Position numbers and translations under genes: made by a program. This document shows, one piece after another, positions 18,522 through 27,390 of a stretch of 64,000 nt of DNA; the stretch's first letter is position 1, and every line of letters begins with the position of its first letter. Below the pieces are notes generated by a model. That model saw only the letters and a list, made by a program, of their open reading frames with translations. It made no database searches and had not been told where the DNA came from. Source of the DNA: Clostridium omnivorum (GTDB lineage Bacteria > Bacillota > Clostridia > Clostridiales > Clostridiaceae); contig NZ_BRXR01000001.1 in the NCBI RefSeq assembly GCF_026012015.1, positions 280,001-344,000 on the forward strand, in the 5' to 3' direction.

Positions 18522-18795
18522 AAACCTTTAATCCCACTAACAAGGGACGAAAGGTTTATATTCCGCGGTACCACCCTACTTGCCATAAAAAATGACCAGC
18601 TTCAAAAAGTACAATATTATACTCTCCAACATTTAACGTTTTGGATACGTCTAAGCCTACTTTAAAATAATTTCGGTTAGAAACTCCGAGATGTTCTTCA
18701 CTATAGCCTTTGTATCGGACTTTCACCAACGCCGACTCTCTGCAACTCAGTACTATACTTACTCTTCTCTTCAAGGTTTTTAATTATATAATTTG
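18522..18795 (-). promoter_or_regulatory. T-box riboswitch (Asn specifier) of asnS
   Basis: The T-box sequence AGGGTGGTACCGCGG lies at 18563-18577 (reverse complement) and is followed by a terminator whose arms are 18522-18535 and 18544-18557, then a T-run. Upstream is a stem I region with a GAACATC-type specifier loop: AAC at 18693-18695 followed by A. Uncharged tRNA-Asn would base-pair with AAC and with the T-box bulge, stabilise the antiterminator and allow asnS transcription. The assignment of the specifier is by position and agrees with the gene product. Confidence 0.93.
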
Positions 18796-18801
18796 ATATA
18801 T

Positions 18802-18830
18802 ATTATAATATTCGCCAGATTGTATGTCAA
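18802..18830 (-). promoter_or_regulatory. asnS promoter
   Basis: Perfect TTGACA (18825-18830) and TATAAT (18802-18807) on the minus strand, 17 bases apart, place the start of the T-box transcript near 18795. Confidence 0.85.
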
Positions 18831-18988
18831 TATCATCTGAACAGTTTTTTTATTATTTACCTCATTTTAACTTATTATTAACTGATTTCATAATTTTTAT
18901 TCTTCTTTTTCACTTTATACATATACCTAAAAGTTATATAATAGAATTAAATAGAATAGCTTAATAATTCCACTGAGGGGGTTTTTCT

Positions 18989-19201
18989 ATGCTAAATGGC
19001 CAAAGAATAAGAGAAATCAGACTTGAAAAAGGATTAACTTGCTCTGATGTAGCTAATTTATCTAGAAGCTGCTCTATCCAAATATCCAAATCTTATCTAG
19101 AAGAATTGGAACGAGGGTCGAAATTGAACCCATCCTTTAATGTAGTGGAAACCATCGCTAATATTCTAAGTGTTAACTTAGATGAATTAAGAACAAATTA
19201 A
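18989..19201 (+). CDS. small XRE-family helix-turn-helix regulator
   Basis: The 70-residue protein is a single Cro/C1-type helix-turn-helix: IREIRLEKGLTCSDVANLS is the DNA-binding pair of helices, followed by SKSYLEELERG and a C-terminal dimer-like helix NVVETIANILSVNLDEL. GAGGGGG lies 7 bases before the ATG. A TATAAT about 50 bases upstream may be its -10. It faces htpG and shares a bidirectional terminator with it. Similar stand-alone XRE proteins are common in clostridia and often linked to sporulation control, but the target here is unknown. Confidence 0.85.
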   Translation: MLNGQRIREIRLEKGLTCSDVANLSRSCSIQISKSYLEELERGSKLNPSFNVVETIANILSVNLDELRTN

Positions 19202-19207
19202 ATTAAA

Positions 19208-19237
19208 AGTCCACAGAAAAAAGATTTCTGTGGGCTT
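19208..19237. terminator. bidirectional terminator between xre gene and htpG
   Basis: AAGTCCACAGAAA pairs with TTTCTGTGGGCTT (one G-T pair), followed by T-rich sequence in both directions. Confidence 0.8.
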
Positions 19238-19244
19238 TGTTGTT

Positions 19245-21119
19245 TTACTTTACTAGAATACGGCTTAAAAGTGTATTGCTTCTCTTTATAAAACCTGCCA
19301 TCTCTTCCCCCTCTAGAGGTCTTTGGCTCATAACTGCTAAATCATAAACATATTCGCAGATTAGTATATGATCTTCACTTAAATCATTTTCATTATTTAG
19401 ATTTATAATTGATTGAACTAAACTATTATTTTTATTTAAAACCAAAGTTTCTTCACTTGGGAACATATTTTTTACATCCATACCACCAAACATGGCGCTC
19501 ATTTCCTGCATTCTTCTTGATTGCTCTGACAGAAGCATAAGGGCAGGCATTTCATCTGATTTCAAGCCCTCTATTTTTATCTTTAAGCTATCCTTGTTTA
19601 ATGCTTTTTTAAATATATTTTCTAATTTTGAATCAAGAATAGTATCATCTTTTTCCATTTCGTCCTTCAATGTACTAGCTAAATCAGAATCTATCCTGCT
19701 AAACTTTACCCCTGCCTCTTTCATTTCCAAAAAGCTTATAAAATGAGTATCGATGGCAGAATTCAAGATTACTGCTTCTAAATTTTGTTCTTTAAACAAT
19801 CTAATATATTGAGCTTGCTGCTTCTCATCAGAAGCATAAAATACTTGCTTGTTTTGAGAATCTTTTTCTATACCATTGTTTTCAAAATACTGATCCAAAG
19901 TAACATAATCTTCATTTGTTGATTTAAAGATTATAATATTTTTTACTTTGTCGTAAAACTTTTCGTCTCTCATGCAGCCATACTTAATGAAGATATGAAT
20001 ATCGCTCCAATATTCATTGAATTTTTCTCTCTCTTTTTTAAAGAGATCAGTAAGCTTGTCAGCTACCTTATTTGTAATATGTCTAGATATCTTATTAACA
20101 TTTGTATCCCTTTGTAAAAAACTTCTTGAAACATTAAGAGGTAAGTCTGAACAATCCACCACACCTTTTAGGAGCAACAAAAATTCTGGTATAACTTCTT
20201 TAATATTATCAGCTACAAAAACTTGGTTATTATAGAGTTTTACTTGTCCTTCTGAGGCATTGAGTTCGTGCTCAAGCTTTGGGAAATAAAGTATTCCCTT
20301 TAGGTTAAAAGGATAGTCAACATTTAGGTGTATCCAGAATAAAGGATCTCTATAGTCATTAAAAACTTTCTTATAAAACTCCTTATATTCTTCCTCAGTG
20401 CAATCCTTAGGATTTTTCATCCATAATGGGTTAGTATCATTTAGTGGTAATTTTTTCTCTTCATTTTCTTCCTTTTTTTCTTCAGCTTCATCTATAAGAT
20501 ATATCTCAGTAGGTAAAAATGCGCAGTGCTTTTTGATTATCTCACTTAATTTGTAGTAATCCAGGAATTCCTTACCTTCCTCATCTAGATGCAGTGTTAT
20601 TATTGTTCCTCTTTCACTTAGCCCAGAAGGTTTTATTGCATATTCAGTTCCTCCATCACAGACCCAATTTACTGCCTCAGAACCTTCTACATAGGAAAGA
20701 GTATCAATTTCAACTTTTTCTGCAACCATAAATGCAGAATAAAAGCCTAAACCAAAATGTCCAATAATATCATTAGCTTCATCAATTTTTTCTTTGTATT
20801 TTTGTAAAAAATCCTCTGCTCCTGAAAAAGCCACTTGGTTAATATACTTTTTAACTTCTTCAGCCGTCATTCCTATTCCATTATCAGTGAATTTAATAGT
20901 ACCAGCATTTTTGTTAATAAATACTTTTATTTCAAATTTAGTATCCGTTGGAATATTTGCTTCTCCTAAAGAATTTAATCTTTTTAATTTGCTAATAGCA
21001 TCACAGCCATTACTTATAAGTTCTCTTACAAATATATCCTTATCAGAATACAACCACCTTTTTATAATTGGAAAAATATTCTCAGTATGTATAGATATAC
21101 TTCCATTTTCTTCAAACAT
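19245..21119 (-). CDS. htpG: molecular chaperone HtpG (Hsp90)
   Basis: The N-terminal GHKL ATPase domain has the Hsp90 motifs FVRELISNGCDAI, IKFTDNGIGMT and IGHFGLGFYSAFMVA. The middle domain contains DPLFWIHLNVDYPFNLKGILYFP and the catalytic-arginine motif PLNVSRSFLQRD. A shorter C-terminal dimerisation domain ends the protein; total 624 residues, the bacterial size. The ATG follows GGAGGGGATAAT; an upstream in-frame codon lies in the promoter region. A sigma-A promoter is present. No heat-shock operator such as CIRCE was found. Confidence 0.96.
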   Translation of the reverse strand: MFEENGSISIHTENIFPIIKRWLYSDKDIFVRELISNGCDAISKLKRLNSLGEANIPTDTKFEIKVFINKNAGTIKFTDNGIGMTAEEVKKYINQVAFSGAEDFLQKYKEKIDEANDIIGHFGLGFYSAFMVAEKVEIDTLSYVEGSEAVNWVCDGGTEYAIKPSGLSERGTIITLHLDEEGKEFLDYYKLSEIIKKHCAFLPTEIYLIDEAEEKKEENEEKKLPLNDTNPLWMKNPKDCTEEEYKEFYKKVFNDYRDPLFWIHLNVDYPFNLKGILYFPKLEHELNASEGQVKLYNNQVFVADNIKEVIPEFLLLLKGVVDCSDLPLNVSRSFLQRDTNVNKISRHITNKVADKLTDLFKKEREKFNEYWSDIHIFIKYGCMRDEKFYDKVKNIIIFKSTNEDYVTLDQYFENNGIEKDSQNKQVFYASDEKQQAQYIRLFKEQNLEAVILNSAIDTHFISFLEMKEAGVKFSRIDSDLASTLKDEMEKDDTILDSKLENIFKKALNKDSLKIKIEGLKSDEMPALMLLSEQSRRMQEMSAMFGGMDVKNMFPSEETLVLNKNNSLVQSIINLNNENDLSEDHILICEYVYDLAVMSQRPLEGEEMAGFIKRSNTLLSRILVK

Positions 21120-21153
21120 ATTATCCCCTCCAATATATTTGTTACAGAATAAT

Positions 21154-21182
21154 ATTTTATATTTTAGAGTAATCTGTGTCAA
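21154..21182 (-). promoter_or_regulatory. htpG promoter
   Basis: TTGACA (21177-21182) and TAAAAT (21154-21159) on the minus strand with a 17-base spacer, 35 bases upstream of the start codon. Confidence 0.75.
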
Positions 21183-21425
21183 TATTATCCACCTTCAAAT
21201 ACATGCATAATATTGCTAATTATCCACATTTAAACCTATTATCCGCAAACATCTCACTAAAACTAGAATTTGCCTCAATTTAAATCAAATTAATGCTTTT
21301 CAACAATATTTAAATTCTATAAAGTAGTTTTCAGTATTTTTACTACATCAGACTCTTTTGTATTGCATAATCCTTTGTGAGTATTAGAATACTATAGCTA
21401 TACTTATATTATTGGAGGAATGGCA

Positions 21426-21974
21426 ATGAAAACCATAAGCGATTGTAATAATAAGAGCAGCACAACAATGGTACTTGACACTGGTTTTGCTACAGAAAGA
21501 GATTCGCGTGAGCTTACAATGGGAGCAGTTGAAAGAAGTGAATTTAGAAGAAATTCAAACCTATACACCCACAAATATCTGAATTCCTTCGCTGAAACGA
21601 TTTTTAAAATTAATGGACATACAGTTTGTATCTGTGATACTGATATGTTTTTGCTGGAAATAAGTGATATTAAAACTTATATTGGTAAGCATATAACAAA
21701 TGTACTCTTTTACGAACTTAAAAAAAATAAGTCCATATATATAAATAATACTAGAGATGAAAAAAATTTCATTGCTTTAACTAACGATGAAAATTACAGC
21801 GAATTTTGCGAGCAATACATACAGCCAATCTCTATAGATGACACTGTAATAGGCGCAATTATTATATTAACAAAAAATAGTGAAAGATATGATAATAAGC
21901 ATATAGATGATACTGAAATTAGAGCCGCAGAAGAGCAAGCTATAAAACTAGCATCCATTACTAAATTAATCTAA
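21426..21974 (+). CDS. SpoVT C-terminal-like GAF domain protein
   Basis: The region from about residue 55 on resembles the C-terminal GAF domain of SpoVT: KINGHTVCICDTDMFLLEIS, then IGKHITNVLFYEL, then YIQPISIDDTVIGAIIILTK, ending in a long helix. The N-terminal AbrB-like DNA-binding domain of SpoVT is absent; the first 50 residues are polar and unfamiliar. This suggests a ligand-sensing or partner protein rather than a transcription factor. The second ATG was chosen, 7 bases after GGAGG. A sequence resembling a forespore (sigma-G-type) promoter, GCATA then AATACTA, lies upstream but is weak. Monocistronic. Confidence 0.7.
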   Translation: MKTISDCNNKSSTTMVLDTGFATERDSRELTMGAVERSEFRRNSNLYTHKYLNSFAETIFKINGHTVCICDTDMFLLEISDIKTYIGKHITNVLFYELKKNKSIYINNTRDEKNFIALTNDENYSEFCEQYIQPISIDDTVIGAIIILTKNSERYDNKHIDDTEIRAAEEQAIKLASITKLI

Positions 21975-21978
21975 AAAA

Positions 21979-22004
21979 TGGCTTTGGTTAACAAGCCAAA
22001 GCCA
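21979..22004 (-). terminator. terminator of the MoxR operon
   Basis: A perfect 9-bp stem TGGCTTTGG/CCAAAGCCA is followed by TTTTTTAG on the minus strand, just beyond the DUF2201/VWA stop. It also lies next to the convergent GAF gene. Confidence 0.85.
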
Positions 22005-22006
22005 CA

Positions 22007-23380
22007 CTATTTTGCCCATTCAATATTCCTATATTCTTTCATTTCTTCTTTACCTGCATAGTCAAAGTCTGTTTCAATCTTATTTACATTAGAAAGTTTC
22101 TTTATAACACCAAAGGGTTTTTCAAGCGATAATTTTTCCCCTTTACCTGTTAGCACCCATAAGGTACTATAGTTTATTGGTTTTACTGCTAATTGCCTCT
22201 CTCCAATTCCATCAGTAAAATAGATTAGAAGGTGATTCCTCATATTGTTTTCATTTATATATTGAAAAACCGGTGAAAATTTTGTACTACCCTTAGTCTC
22301 AAGTTTTTGCCGTATATCTTTCTTATCCTTCACCTTATATATCCTTCTTATTTCACTATCACACTCTATTATCGTAATTTCAGAGGGATAATTTTTCACC
22401 ATAGAAAATACTTCTATCATTATTTGTTCAATTTCTTTGTCTGATATACTTCCACTTATGTCTATTGCCACAATAATTTGTGCAATATGTCTTGATAATT
22501 TTCCTCTTAAATCTAATCTATCTGGCTGTCTTCTACTTTTTCTAGTCACAGTTTTTTTGTGCCCCGACGGCAACGTTCCAAGCATCCTTTTTAAGTATTC
22601 CTTCCAACCTATATCTGCTTTTTTATTCAGTTCTTTCATCATTTTTTCTACAGCATCTGGAAGCTTACCTTTGGCTGCATTATTAGCCGTTTTCTTAATA
22701 AGTTCCTTAATTTGATCCTGTTCATACTTTTCATTCCACAAATCATGAGTTTTTTCCTCATTATGCCTATGTTTTATAAAATTATCCTCTGAATTATTAT
22801 TAATTTTATACTCCATTTTCTTTTCTTTGCTCAGTCTATCTATAGCATACTGAATTTCCTCAGCATACTTCTCCATTGTTTCTTCTTCATCTAAGTCAAC
22901 ATTAAAACTTAGCCTGGCAGTTTCTAATTTTTCACACCATACCGGTAAATTAATAATATATTGATTTATAGAAATATCCATAGCAACATTTATTGCAAGA
23001 GTACTATATTTTCTTCTTAATGCACCTGCCCTAATATAATGAAGGCTTAAAATATGATAAACTTCATGTTTTATAAGAGCTTGCATTTCCTTTAATGTGC
23101 ACTCTAAAAAAATCATTGGATTAAAATACATTGTGAAATATGTTCCGCTGGGGATTGTAGCTATTGCAGTAGACAAATCAAGTTTTATTTCCCTTTTCAT
23201 TTGAATTATAAAAAGAGCAAAAAAGTTGTCACTATCCCTCATTAGTGAAAAAGTACACATTTCTATTAATTTATAAAATTTCTCATTAAAAGCTTCATTT
23301 AAATTTTCATTTTCATTAAAATTATAAACTTCTGAAAGCAGCTCTCTTCTTAAAAAATCAAATTTATTTTCCTTAAGCAT
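22007..23380 (-). CDS. DUF2201/VWA-like putative metallopeptidase
   Basis: An N-terminal DUF2201 domain contains a His-Glu-x-x-His motif (IKHEVYHILSLHYIR, about residue 103), followed by a charged linker with PSGHKK and RKSRRQPDRLDLRGK, and a C-terminal VWA-like domain starting IIVAIDISGSISDKEI (a MIDAS Asp-x-Ser-x-Ser) with YFTDGIGE. The start is an ATG 1 base after the MoxR stop, with GAGGGA inside the MoxR gene; it is therefore co-translated with the ATPase. Such MoxR-VWA pairs act as chaperone systems that assemble or activate other complexes. The client here is unknown. 457 aa. Confidence 0.82.
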   Translation of the reverse strand: MLKENKFDFLRRELLSEVYNFNENENLNEAFNEKFYKLIEMCTFSLMRDSDNFFALFIIQMKREIKLDLSTAIATIPSGTYFTMYFNPMIFLECTLKEMQALIKHEVYHILSLHYIRAGALRRKYSTLAINVAMDISINQYIINLPVWCEKLETARLSFNVDLDEEETMEKYAEEIQYAIDRLSKEKKMEYKINNNSEDNFIKHRHNEEKTHDLWNEKYEQDQIKELIKKTANNAAKGKLPDAVEKMMKELNKKADIGWKEYLKRMLGTLPSGHKKTVTRKSRRQPDRLDLRGKLSRHIAQIIVAIDISGSISDKEIEQIMIEVFSMVKNYPSEITIIECDSEIRRIYKVKDKKDIRQKLETKGSTKFSPVFQYINENNMRNHLLIYFTDGIGERQLAVKPINYSTLWVLTGKGEKLSLEKPFGVIKKLSNVNKIETDFDYAGKEEMKEYRNIEWAK

Positions 23381-23381
23381 A

Positions 23382-24536
23382 CTATCCCTCATTTTCAATA
23401 TAGGTTGAAAAATATCCTTCAATAAAGTTATCATTCTCAAGAAATTCTCCGTATAGTTTTTCACTAAAGCTTTCTTTAATATCCTTCATTATTCCAAGCT
23501 TCAAATCAGCAGGATAGTTATTTAAAAACTTTGAAAAAATATCTACTTTATCCTTTCTTGGATCAGATTTTTCCAAATAATTAAGAATATTTCTTGCAGC
23601 AATGTATAATCTTGAATGACTTTCCTTAAGTATCCTAGTTTTTATCGCATCACTAATCTCATAGTTTTCAAATATTTCTTCAGCTTTAATAAGTGGGTCT
23701 TTATTATTATCTACAAAGCTATAAAACTCCTGAGCTATACTTGGTCCTACATTTCCCTTTAATACATTAAAGAAAATATTCCAAGGCAAGTGATTTTTCC
23801 TTTTCAAATAAACTCTGTAACTGTCAGATACCCTCTCCCAGCTCCTTGGAGTAGCCTTAATCATTTCCGTTGAATGAGGGGTATGTAGTAATTCTGGAAA
23901 GCTTGATATAAAAAGAAGTACATCCTCATGAATATTGCTATCATTTGGATTTTTATCACTTATTCTCATTCCCCAATCTATCCAAGACTTTACGTCTGCC
24001 TCCATCTCTAGCCAGACAAACCTGTCTTCCTGAGCTGGGTCCATATCAACTACCTGGTACTCACTATCACTGTACTTTTCATATTTACTTGAAGGATTCA
24101 TAGCTGCAATTACCATTACATTTTCTGGAAGTATATAGCTATTAATTTCTCTGTTTAAAATTATATTCATAAGTTCCTGCTGAACAGTGTGTTCACATCT
24201 ATTAATTTCGTCGATAAATAGTAATATCTTCCTATCAGGCTGTTCCATCAATACATTGTCAATCTCAAGGAGTTTAGTGTGTACTGCATATGTTGTTTTC
24301 TTTCTTTTTATTTCTCTCCCCTTTAAAGTTACGCTATATTCATCAACAGTAGGAAGTCCACCTATTTCTCCTTCTTTCAGCATGTTACCATCTAAAGTAA
24401 TGCCATAATAATTTTTTTTACTGCATAACTTTTTTATAAGCGAAGTTTTGCCAATGCCGCTCTCACCAATTATAAGCGGCACAGCTCCACTGTCAAGCAC
24501 TAATTCTACACTAAGTAGTGCATCTTCAAAATTCAT
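23382..24536 (-). CDS. MoxR-type AAA+ ATPase
   Basis: Walker A is GESGIGKTSLI (about residues 23-33) and Walker B is KILLFIDEINRCE. A sensor-1 segment (VMVIAAMNPSSKYEKYSDSEYQVVDMDPAQEDRF) and the arginine near DRF match MoxR/CbbQ-type ATPases. The rest of the 384 residues is an alpha-helical extension unlike short MoxR proteins. AGGTGA lies 6 bases before the ATG. It is the middle gene of a three-gene operon: DUF4116-repeat protein, this ATPase, then the DUF2201/VWA protein 1 base downstream. Confidence 0.85.
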   Translation of the reverse strand: MNFEDALLSVELVLDSGAVPLIIGESGIGKTSLIKKLCSKKNYYGITLDGNMLKEGEIGGLPTVDEYSVTLKGREIKRKKTTYAVHTKLLEIDNVLMEQPDRKILLFIDEINRCEHTVQQELMNIILNREINSYILPENVMVIAAMNPSSKYEKYSDSEYQVVDMDPAQEDRFVWLEMEADVKSWIDWGMRISDKNPNDSNIHEDVLLFISSFPELLHTPHSTEMIKATPRSWERVSDSYRVYLKRKNHLPWNIFFNVLKGNVGPSIAQEFYSFVDNNKDPLIKAEEIFENYEISDAIKTRILKESHSRLYIAARNILNYLEKSDPRKDKVDIFSKFLNNYPADLKLGIMKDIKESFSEKLYGEFLENDNFIEGYFSTYIENEG

Positions 24537-24570
24537 CTCAAATCACCTTGTCTTTCTTCCTTCGTTTCAC

Positions 24571-25350
24571 CTAATTTGAAAGCTGATAGTCAACTAGCAA
24601 TTGCTTTGCTCTTTTATTACCATACTTATAAACAAAGCTAATCTTATCCATATTAATAGCTCCACATTCCATAAACTTAACCATATAGGAACTATCCAAA
24701 TCATTTTCTCTAAACTTTTCTTTTAAAATTTCTTCAATCATTGGCATATAAATATTTTCATCAATATACTTTACTACATCTATGTTATCATAAATAAAAC
24801 TTCTAAGCTCATCAGCTTTCATATTATCAATATAGGTTACCGCCTGGGCATTTTTCTTTATTGCATTTCTTAGCACCTTAAAAGTTGGCTTTTTTATGTA
24901 CTTAAGTGCTCCTGCATAATTTTCTACTGCTGCTAATTGAATCTCTTCAGATGGATTTTCAATGTATTGAATGGAATCCCAGTCCTTGTTTACTGAAAGA
25001 AGCTGTAAATCTAAGCTTGGATTACCTATATATTGAATTGCCCACCCTTTCATAGCAACTGCTCTTTCGCACACATTACTTGAAGGGTTTTTTATATATT
25101 TTAAACTATTCCAAGCCTTCTCCACAGCATATAGGCACATTTCCTCAGTAGGGCTTTCAATGTATTCTATAGACCATACGTTAGATTTTAATGCCTCCCA
25201 AAGTAATTCCTCTGATGGATTTTCAATATATTTTAGTATTGCACCATTGTTTTTTACTGCAGTTAATTTCATTGTTTCAGTAGGATTATCTATTGATTTT
25301 ATGTAATTAGGATCTCTCTCAATTAATTGTAAAAGCTTACTTTCATCCAT
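24571..25350 (-). CDS. DUF4116-like repeat protein
   Basis: The sequence is nearly all repeats of about 22 residues with the pattern YI-x-N-P-S/T-E-E, a short helix, then A-V-x-x-x-x-x-x-x-I/L-K, at least eight times (for example SIEYIESPTEEMCLYAVEKA). This matches DUF4116-type helical repeats, which form a solenoid suited to protein binding. No catalytic motif is seen. The second ATG was chosen, 8 bases after GAGG. It is first in an operon with a MoxR ATPase and a VWA metallopeptidase, so it may be an adaptor or client of that machinery; this is inference. 259 aa. Confidence 0.75.
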   Translation of the reverse strand: MDESKLLQLIERDPNYIKSIDNPTETMKLTAVKNNGAILKYIENPSEELLWEALKSNVWSIEYIESPTEEMCLYAVEKAWNSLKYIKNPSSNVCERAVAMKGWAIQYIGNPSLDLQLLSVNKDWDSIQYIENPSEEIQLAAVENYAGALKYIKKPTFKVLRNAIKKNAQAVTYIDNMKADELRSFIYDNIDVVKYIDENIYMPMIEEILKEKFRENDLDSSYMVKFMECGAINMDKISFVYKYGNKRAKQLLVDYQLSN

Positions 25351-25376
25351 TATCATTACCTCTTTTTAACTTAAGT

Positions 25377-26537
25377 CTAAATACCCTCTAATGCTTTTTC
25401 AATTCGATGAAGTCCTTCAATTAGAACTTCTCTTGGGCATGCAATATTTATTCTTTCAAAGTTCTTTCCAGCATCTCCAAATATGTAACCTTCATTAAAC
25501 CATACTTTTCCCTTTTCCAGCAATCTTTCATGTAGTTCAGTAGAATTTAATCCATAATCACTAAAGTCCACCCATACAAGATACGTTCCTTGAGGCACTA
25601 CTACCCTTAATCTAGGCATTTTTTCATTCATGTATTCTAATAAATAATTTAAATTATTCTGTAAGTAGATAAGAAGTTCATCAAGCCATGGTTCTCCATA
25701 CTTATAAGCTGCTTCTGTAGCTTCAATTCCAAACATATTTGGTCCCATTAAACCATTACTTTCAAGTACAGAATTAAATTTAGCCCTCAACTCTTCATTG
25801 GCAATAATCACTGATGCTGTTTGAAGTCCTGCTATATTAAAAGTTTTACTTGGAGCAACGCAAGTAGCTGTGATATCACTATATTCTTTGCAAATAGACG
25901 CAATTGGTATATGTTTATAGCCTTTATAAACCAAATCGCAATGTATTTCATCTGATATTATCAGCACGTTATACTTTACACATAAATCTCCAAGTCTTGT
26001 TAGCTCCTCTTTTGTCCAAACCCTTCCTACTGGATTATGTGGACTGCAAAGTATAAATAATTTTATATTTTCACTTTTCATTTTATCTTCAATATCATGA
26101 AAGTCCATAGAATAGCTTCCATTCTCGTATTTAAGCTCACTCTGTATTAAATTACAGCCATTGTTTTTTATTGCTTCAAAAAAAGGATGATAAACAGGAA
26201 CTCCCATCATAACTTTATCACCCTGTTTAGTAAAAGCTTTAATAAGCATGTTTATAGCTGGTACAACACCTGGACTATAACAAATCCATTCCTTATATAT
26301 ATCAAAGTTGTGTCTTTTTCTCCACCAAGAACATATTGCCTCATAATATTCCTCTCCAGCCATGGTATACCCATATACCGGATGTTCTGCCCTCTTTTTT
26401 ATAGCATCAGCAATTGCAAAAGCCACTTCAAAATCCATATCAGCTACCCACATAGGCAATATATCCTCAGACTTTAAATCCCATTTTACTGATTTTGTAT
26501 TCTTCCTTTTAGTTATTTTATCAAAATTCCCCCCCAT
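25377..26537 (-). CDS. PatB/MalY-type PLP-dependent C-S lyase
   Basis: Fold-type I aminotransferase-like enzyme, 386 aa. The PatB/MalY signature LPMWVADMDFEV is near residue 28, GYT at the substrate site, SPHNPVGRVW and the cofactor aspartate segment ISDEIHCDL follow, and the PLP lysine is in APSKTFNIAGLQ. Members cleave cystathionine or cysteine-S-conjugates to a thiol, ammonia and pyruvate; some also act as aminotransferases. A strong AAAGGAGG precedes the ATG. It lies 26 bases upstream of the DUF4116 gene on the same strand, so it may be cotranscribed with the MoxR group. Confidence 0.9.
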   Translation of the reverse strand: MGGNFDKITKRKNTKSVKWDLKSEDILPMWVADMDFEVAFAIADAIKKRAEHPVYGYTMAGEEYYEAICSWWRKRHNFDIYKEWICYSPGVVPAINMLIKAFTKQGDKVMMGVPVYHPFFEAIKNNGCNLIQSELKYENGSYSMDFHDIEDKMKSENIKLFILCSPHNPVGRVWTKEELTRLGDLCVKYNVLIISDEIHCDLVYKGYKHIPIASICKEYSDITATCVAPSKTFNIAGLQTASVIIANEELRAKFNSVLESNGLMGPNMFGIEATEAAYKYGEPWLDELLIYLQNNLNYLLEYMNEKMPRLRVVVPQGTYLVWVDFSDYGLNSTELHERLLEKGKVWFNEGYIFGDAGKNFERINIACPREVLIEGLHRIEKALEGI

Positions 26538-26645
26538 GTTAAAATCCTCCTTTATAGCTTATTTATTTAATAAATCTAAGAATTCTTACTTAAATATTCT
26601 CCTTACTAAATTATACTATAATAATAAGTTAATTTAAAACTGAAA

Positions 26646-26675
26646 AAGGCGCTAAGTATAATCACTCAGCGTCTT
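26646..26675 (-). terminator. terminator of THEP1-like gene
   Basis: A stem of about 12 bp with two mismatches (AAGGCGCTAAGT with ACTCAGCGTCTT) and a 6-nt loop is followed by TTTTTC on the minus strand. Confidence 0.75.
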
Positions 26676-26690
26676 AACCATTAATATAAG

Positions 26691-27224
26691 TCATTTTATT
26701 TTTACATCCCATTTTTTTAGTAGCTGCAGAGCTTGTTCTTTAACCTGATGCAGATTATCAGAAGTTACCTTAAGAATAATAACATCTTCTCTTGCTATAA
26801 CACTATTTATGTAATTACATTTCTTTGCTTCCAATATACCTAATACTACCTTATTACTATCAAGTATTCTAAATACATCCCTAGCGAATTGAGGTGCCTT
26901 TGGTTCAAAATACCCTATTTCATCCATTATTATCAGCTCTCTGGAGGCAAAACTCTTTCTTAATATTTCTACACCTTTAACTTCTAGAATAGATGGATTA
27001 AGCTTTGAAATACCAGTGAAATCATCTATTTCCAAAAAAATATTTCCCTCTTCACCATCATATAAAGAAGTCAAATCAAAAGTTATTATATTTTCATTTG
27101 ATTTATCTTTAACTGCCTTTACCAAGTAACCACCAATTGTACAATCAATATGTTCAATTAAATCATGAAGTAATTCTTCACTTAAATTACTTCCTTTTTC
27201 ATTAGTAAATAATAAATTATACAT
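26691..27224 (-). CDS. THEP1/NTPase_1-like protein lacking the P-loop
   Basis: From residue 30 onward the protein follows nucleoside-triphosphatase THEP1: IGGYLVKAV, a Walker B RELIIMDEIGYFE (about 95-107), APQFARDVFRIL and VILGILEAKK-like strand, ending LLKKW. The N-terminus, where G-x-x-x-x-G-K-T/S is expected, instead reads TNEKGSNLSEELLHDL, so there is no Walker A lysine. It may be a non-catalytic nucleotide- or partner-binding homologue. The ATG was chosen after GGAGGTGTAGT, and the frame contains no P-loop upstream either. 177 aa. Monocistronic, divergent from an exported protein gene. Confidence 0.7.
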   Translation of the reverse strand: MYNLLFTNEKGSNLSEELLHDLIEHIDCTIGGYLVKAVKDKSNENIITFDLTSLYDGEEGNIFLEIDDFTGISKLNPSILEVKGVEILRKSFASRELIIMDEIGYFEPKAPQFARDVFRILDSNKVVLGILEAKKCNYINSVIAREDVIILKVTSDNLHQVKEQALQLLKKWDVKIK

Positions 27225-27390
27225 ACTACACCTCCATTTTCTCCCTTGCATTTAGATGTAAACTTTTTCTTATTTAATTTTATGATTGAAACCTAACTTT
27301 CATGTAAATTTTATCCAATAAAAATCAGTAAATTTTTTGTGTAAATATCTTAAAAATACAAATAATATTTTATAAAGAGGGTGTTAAATT

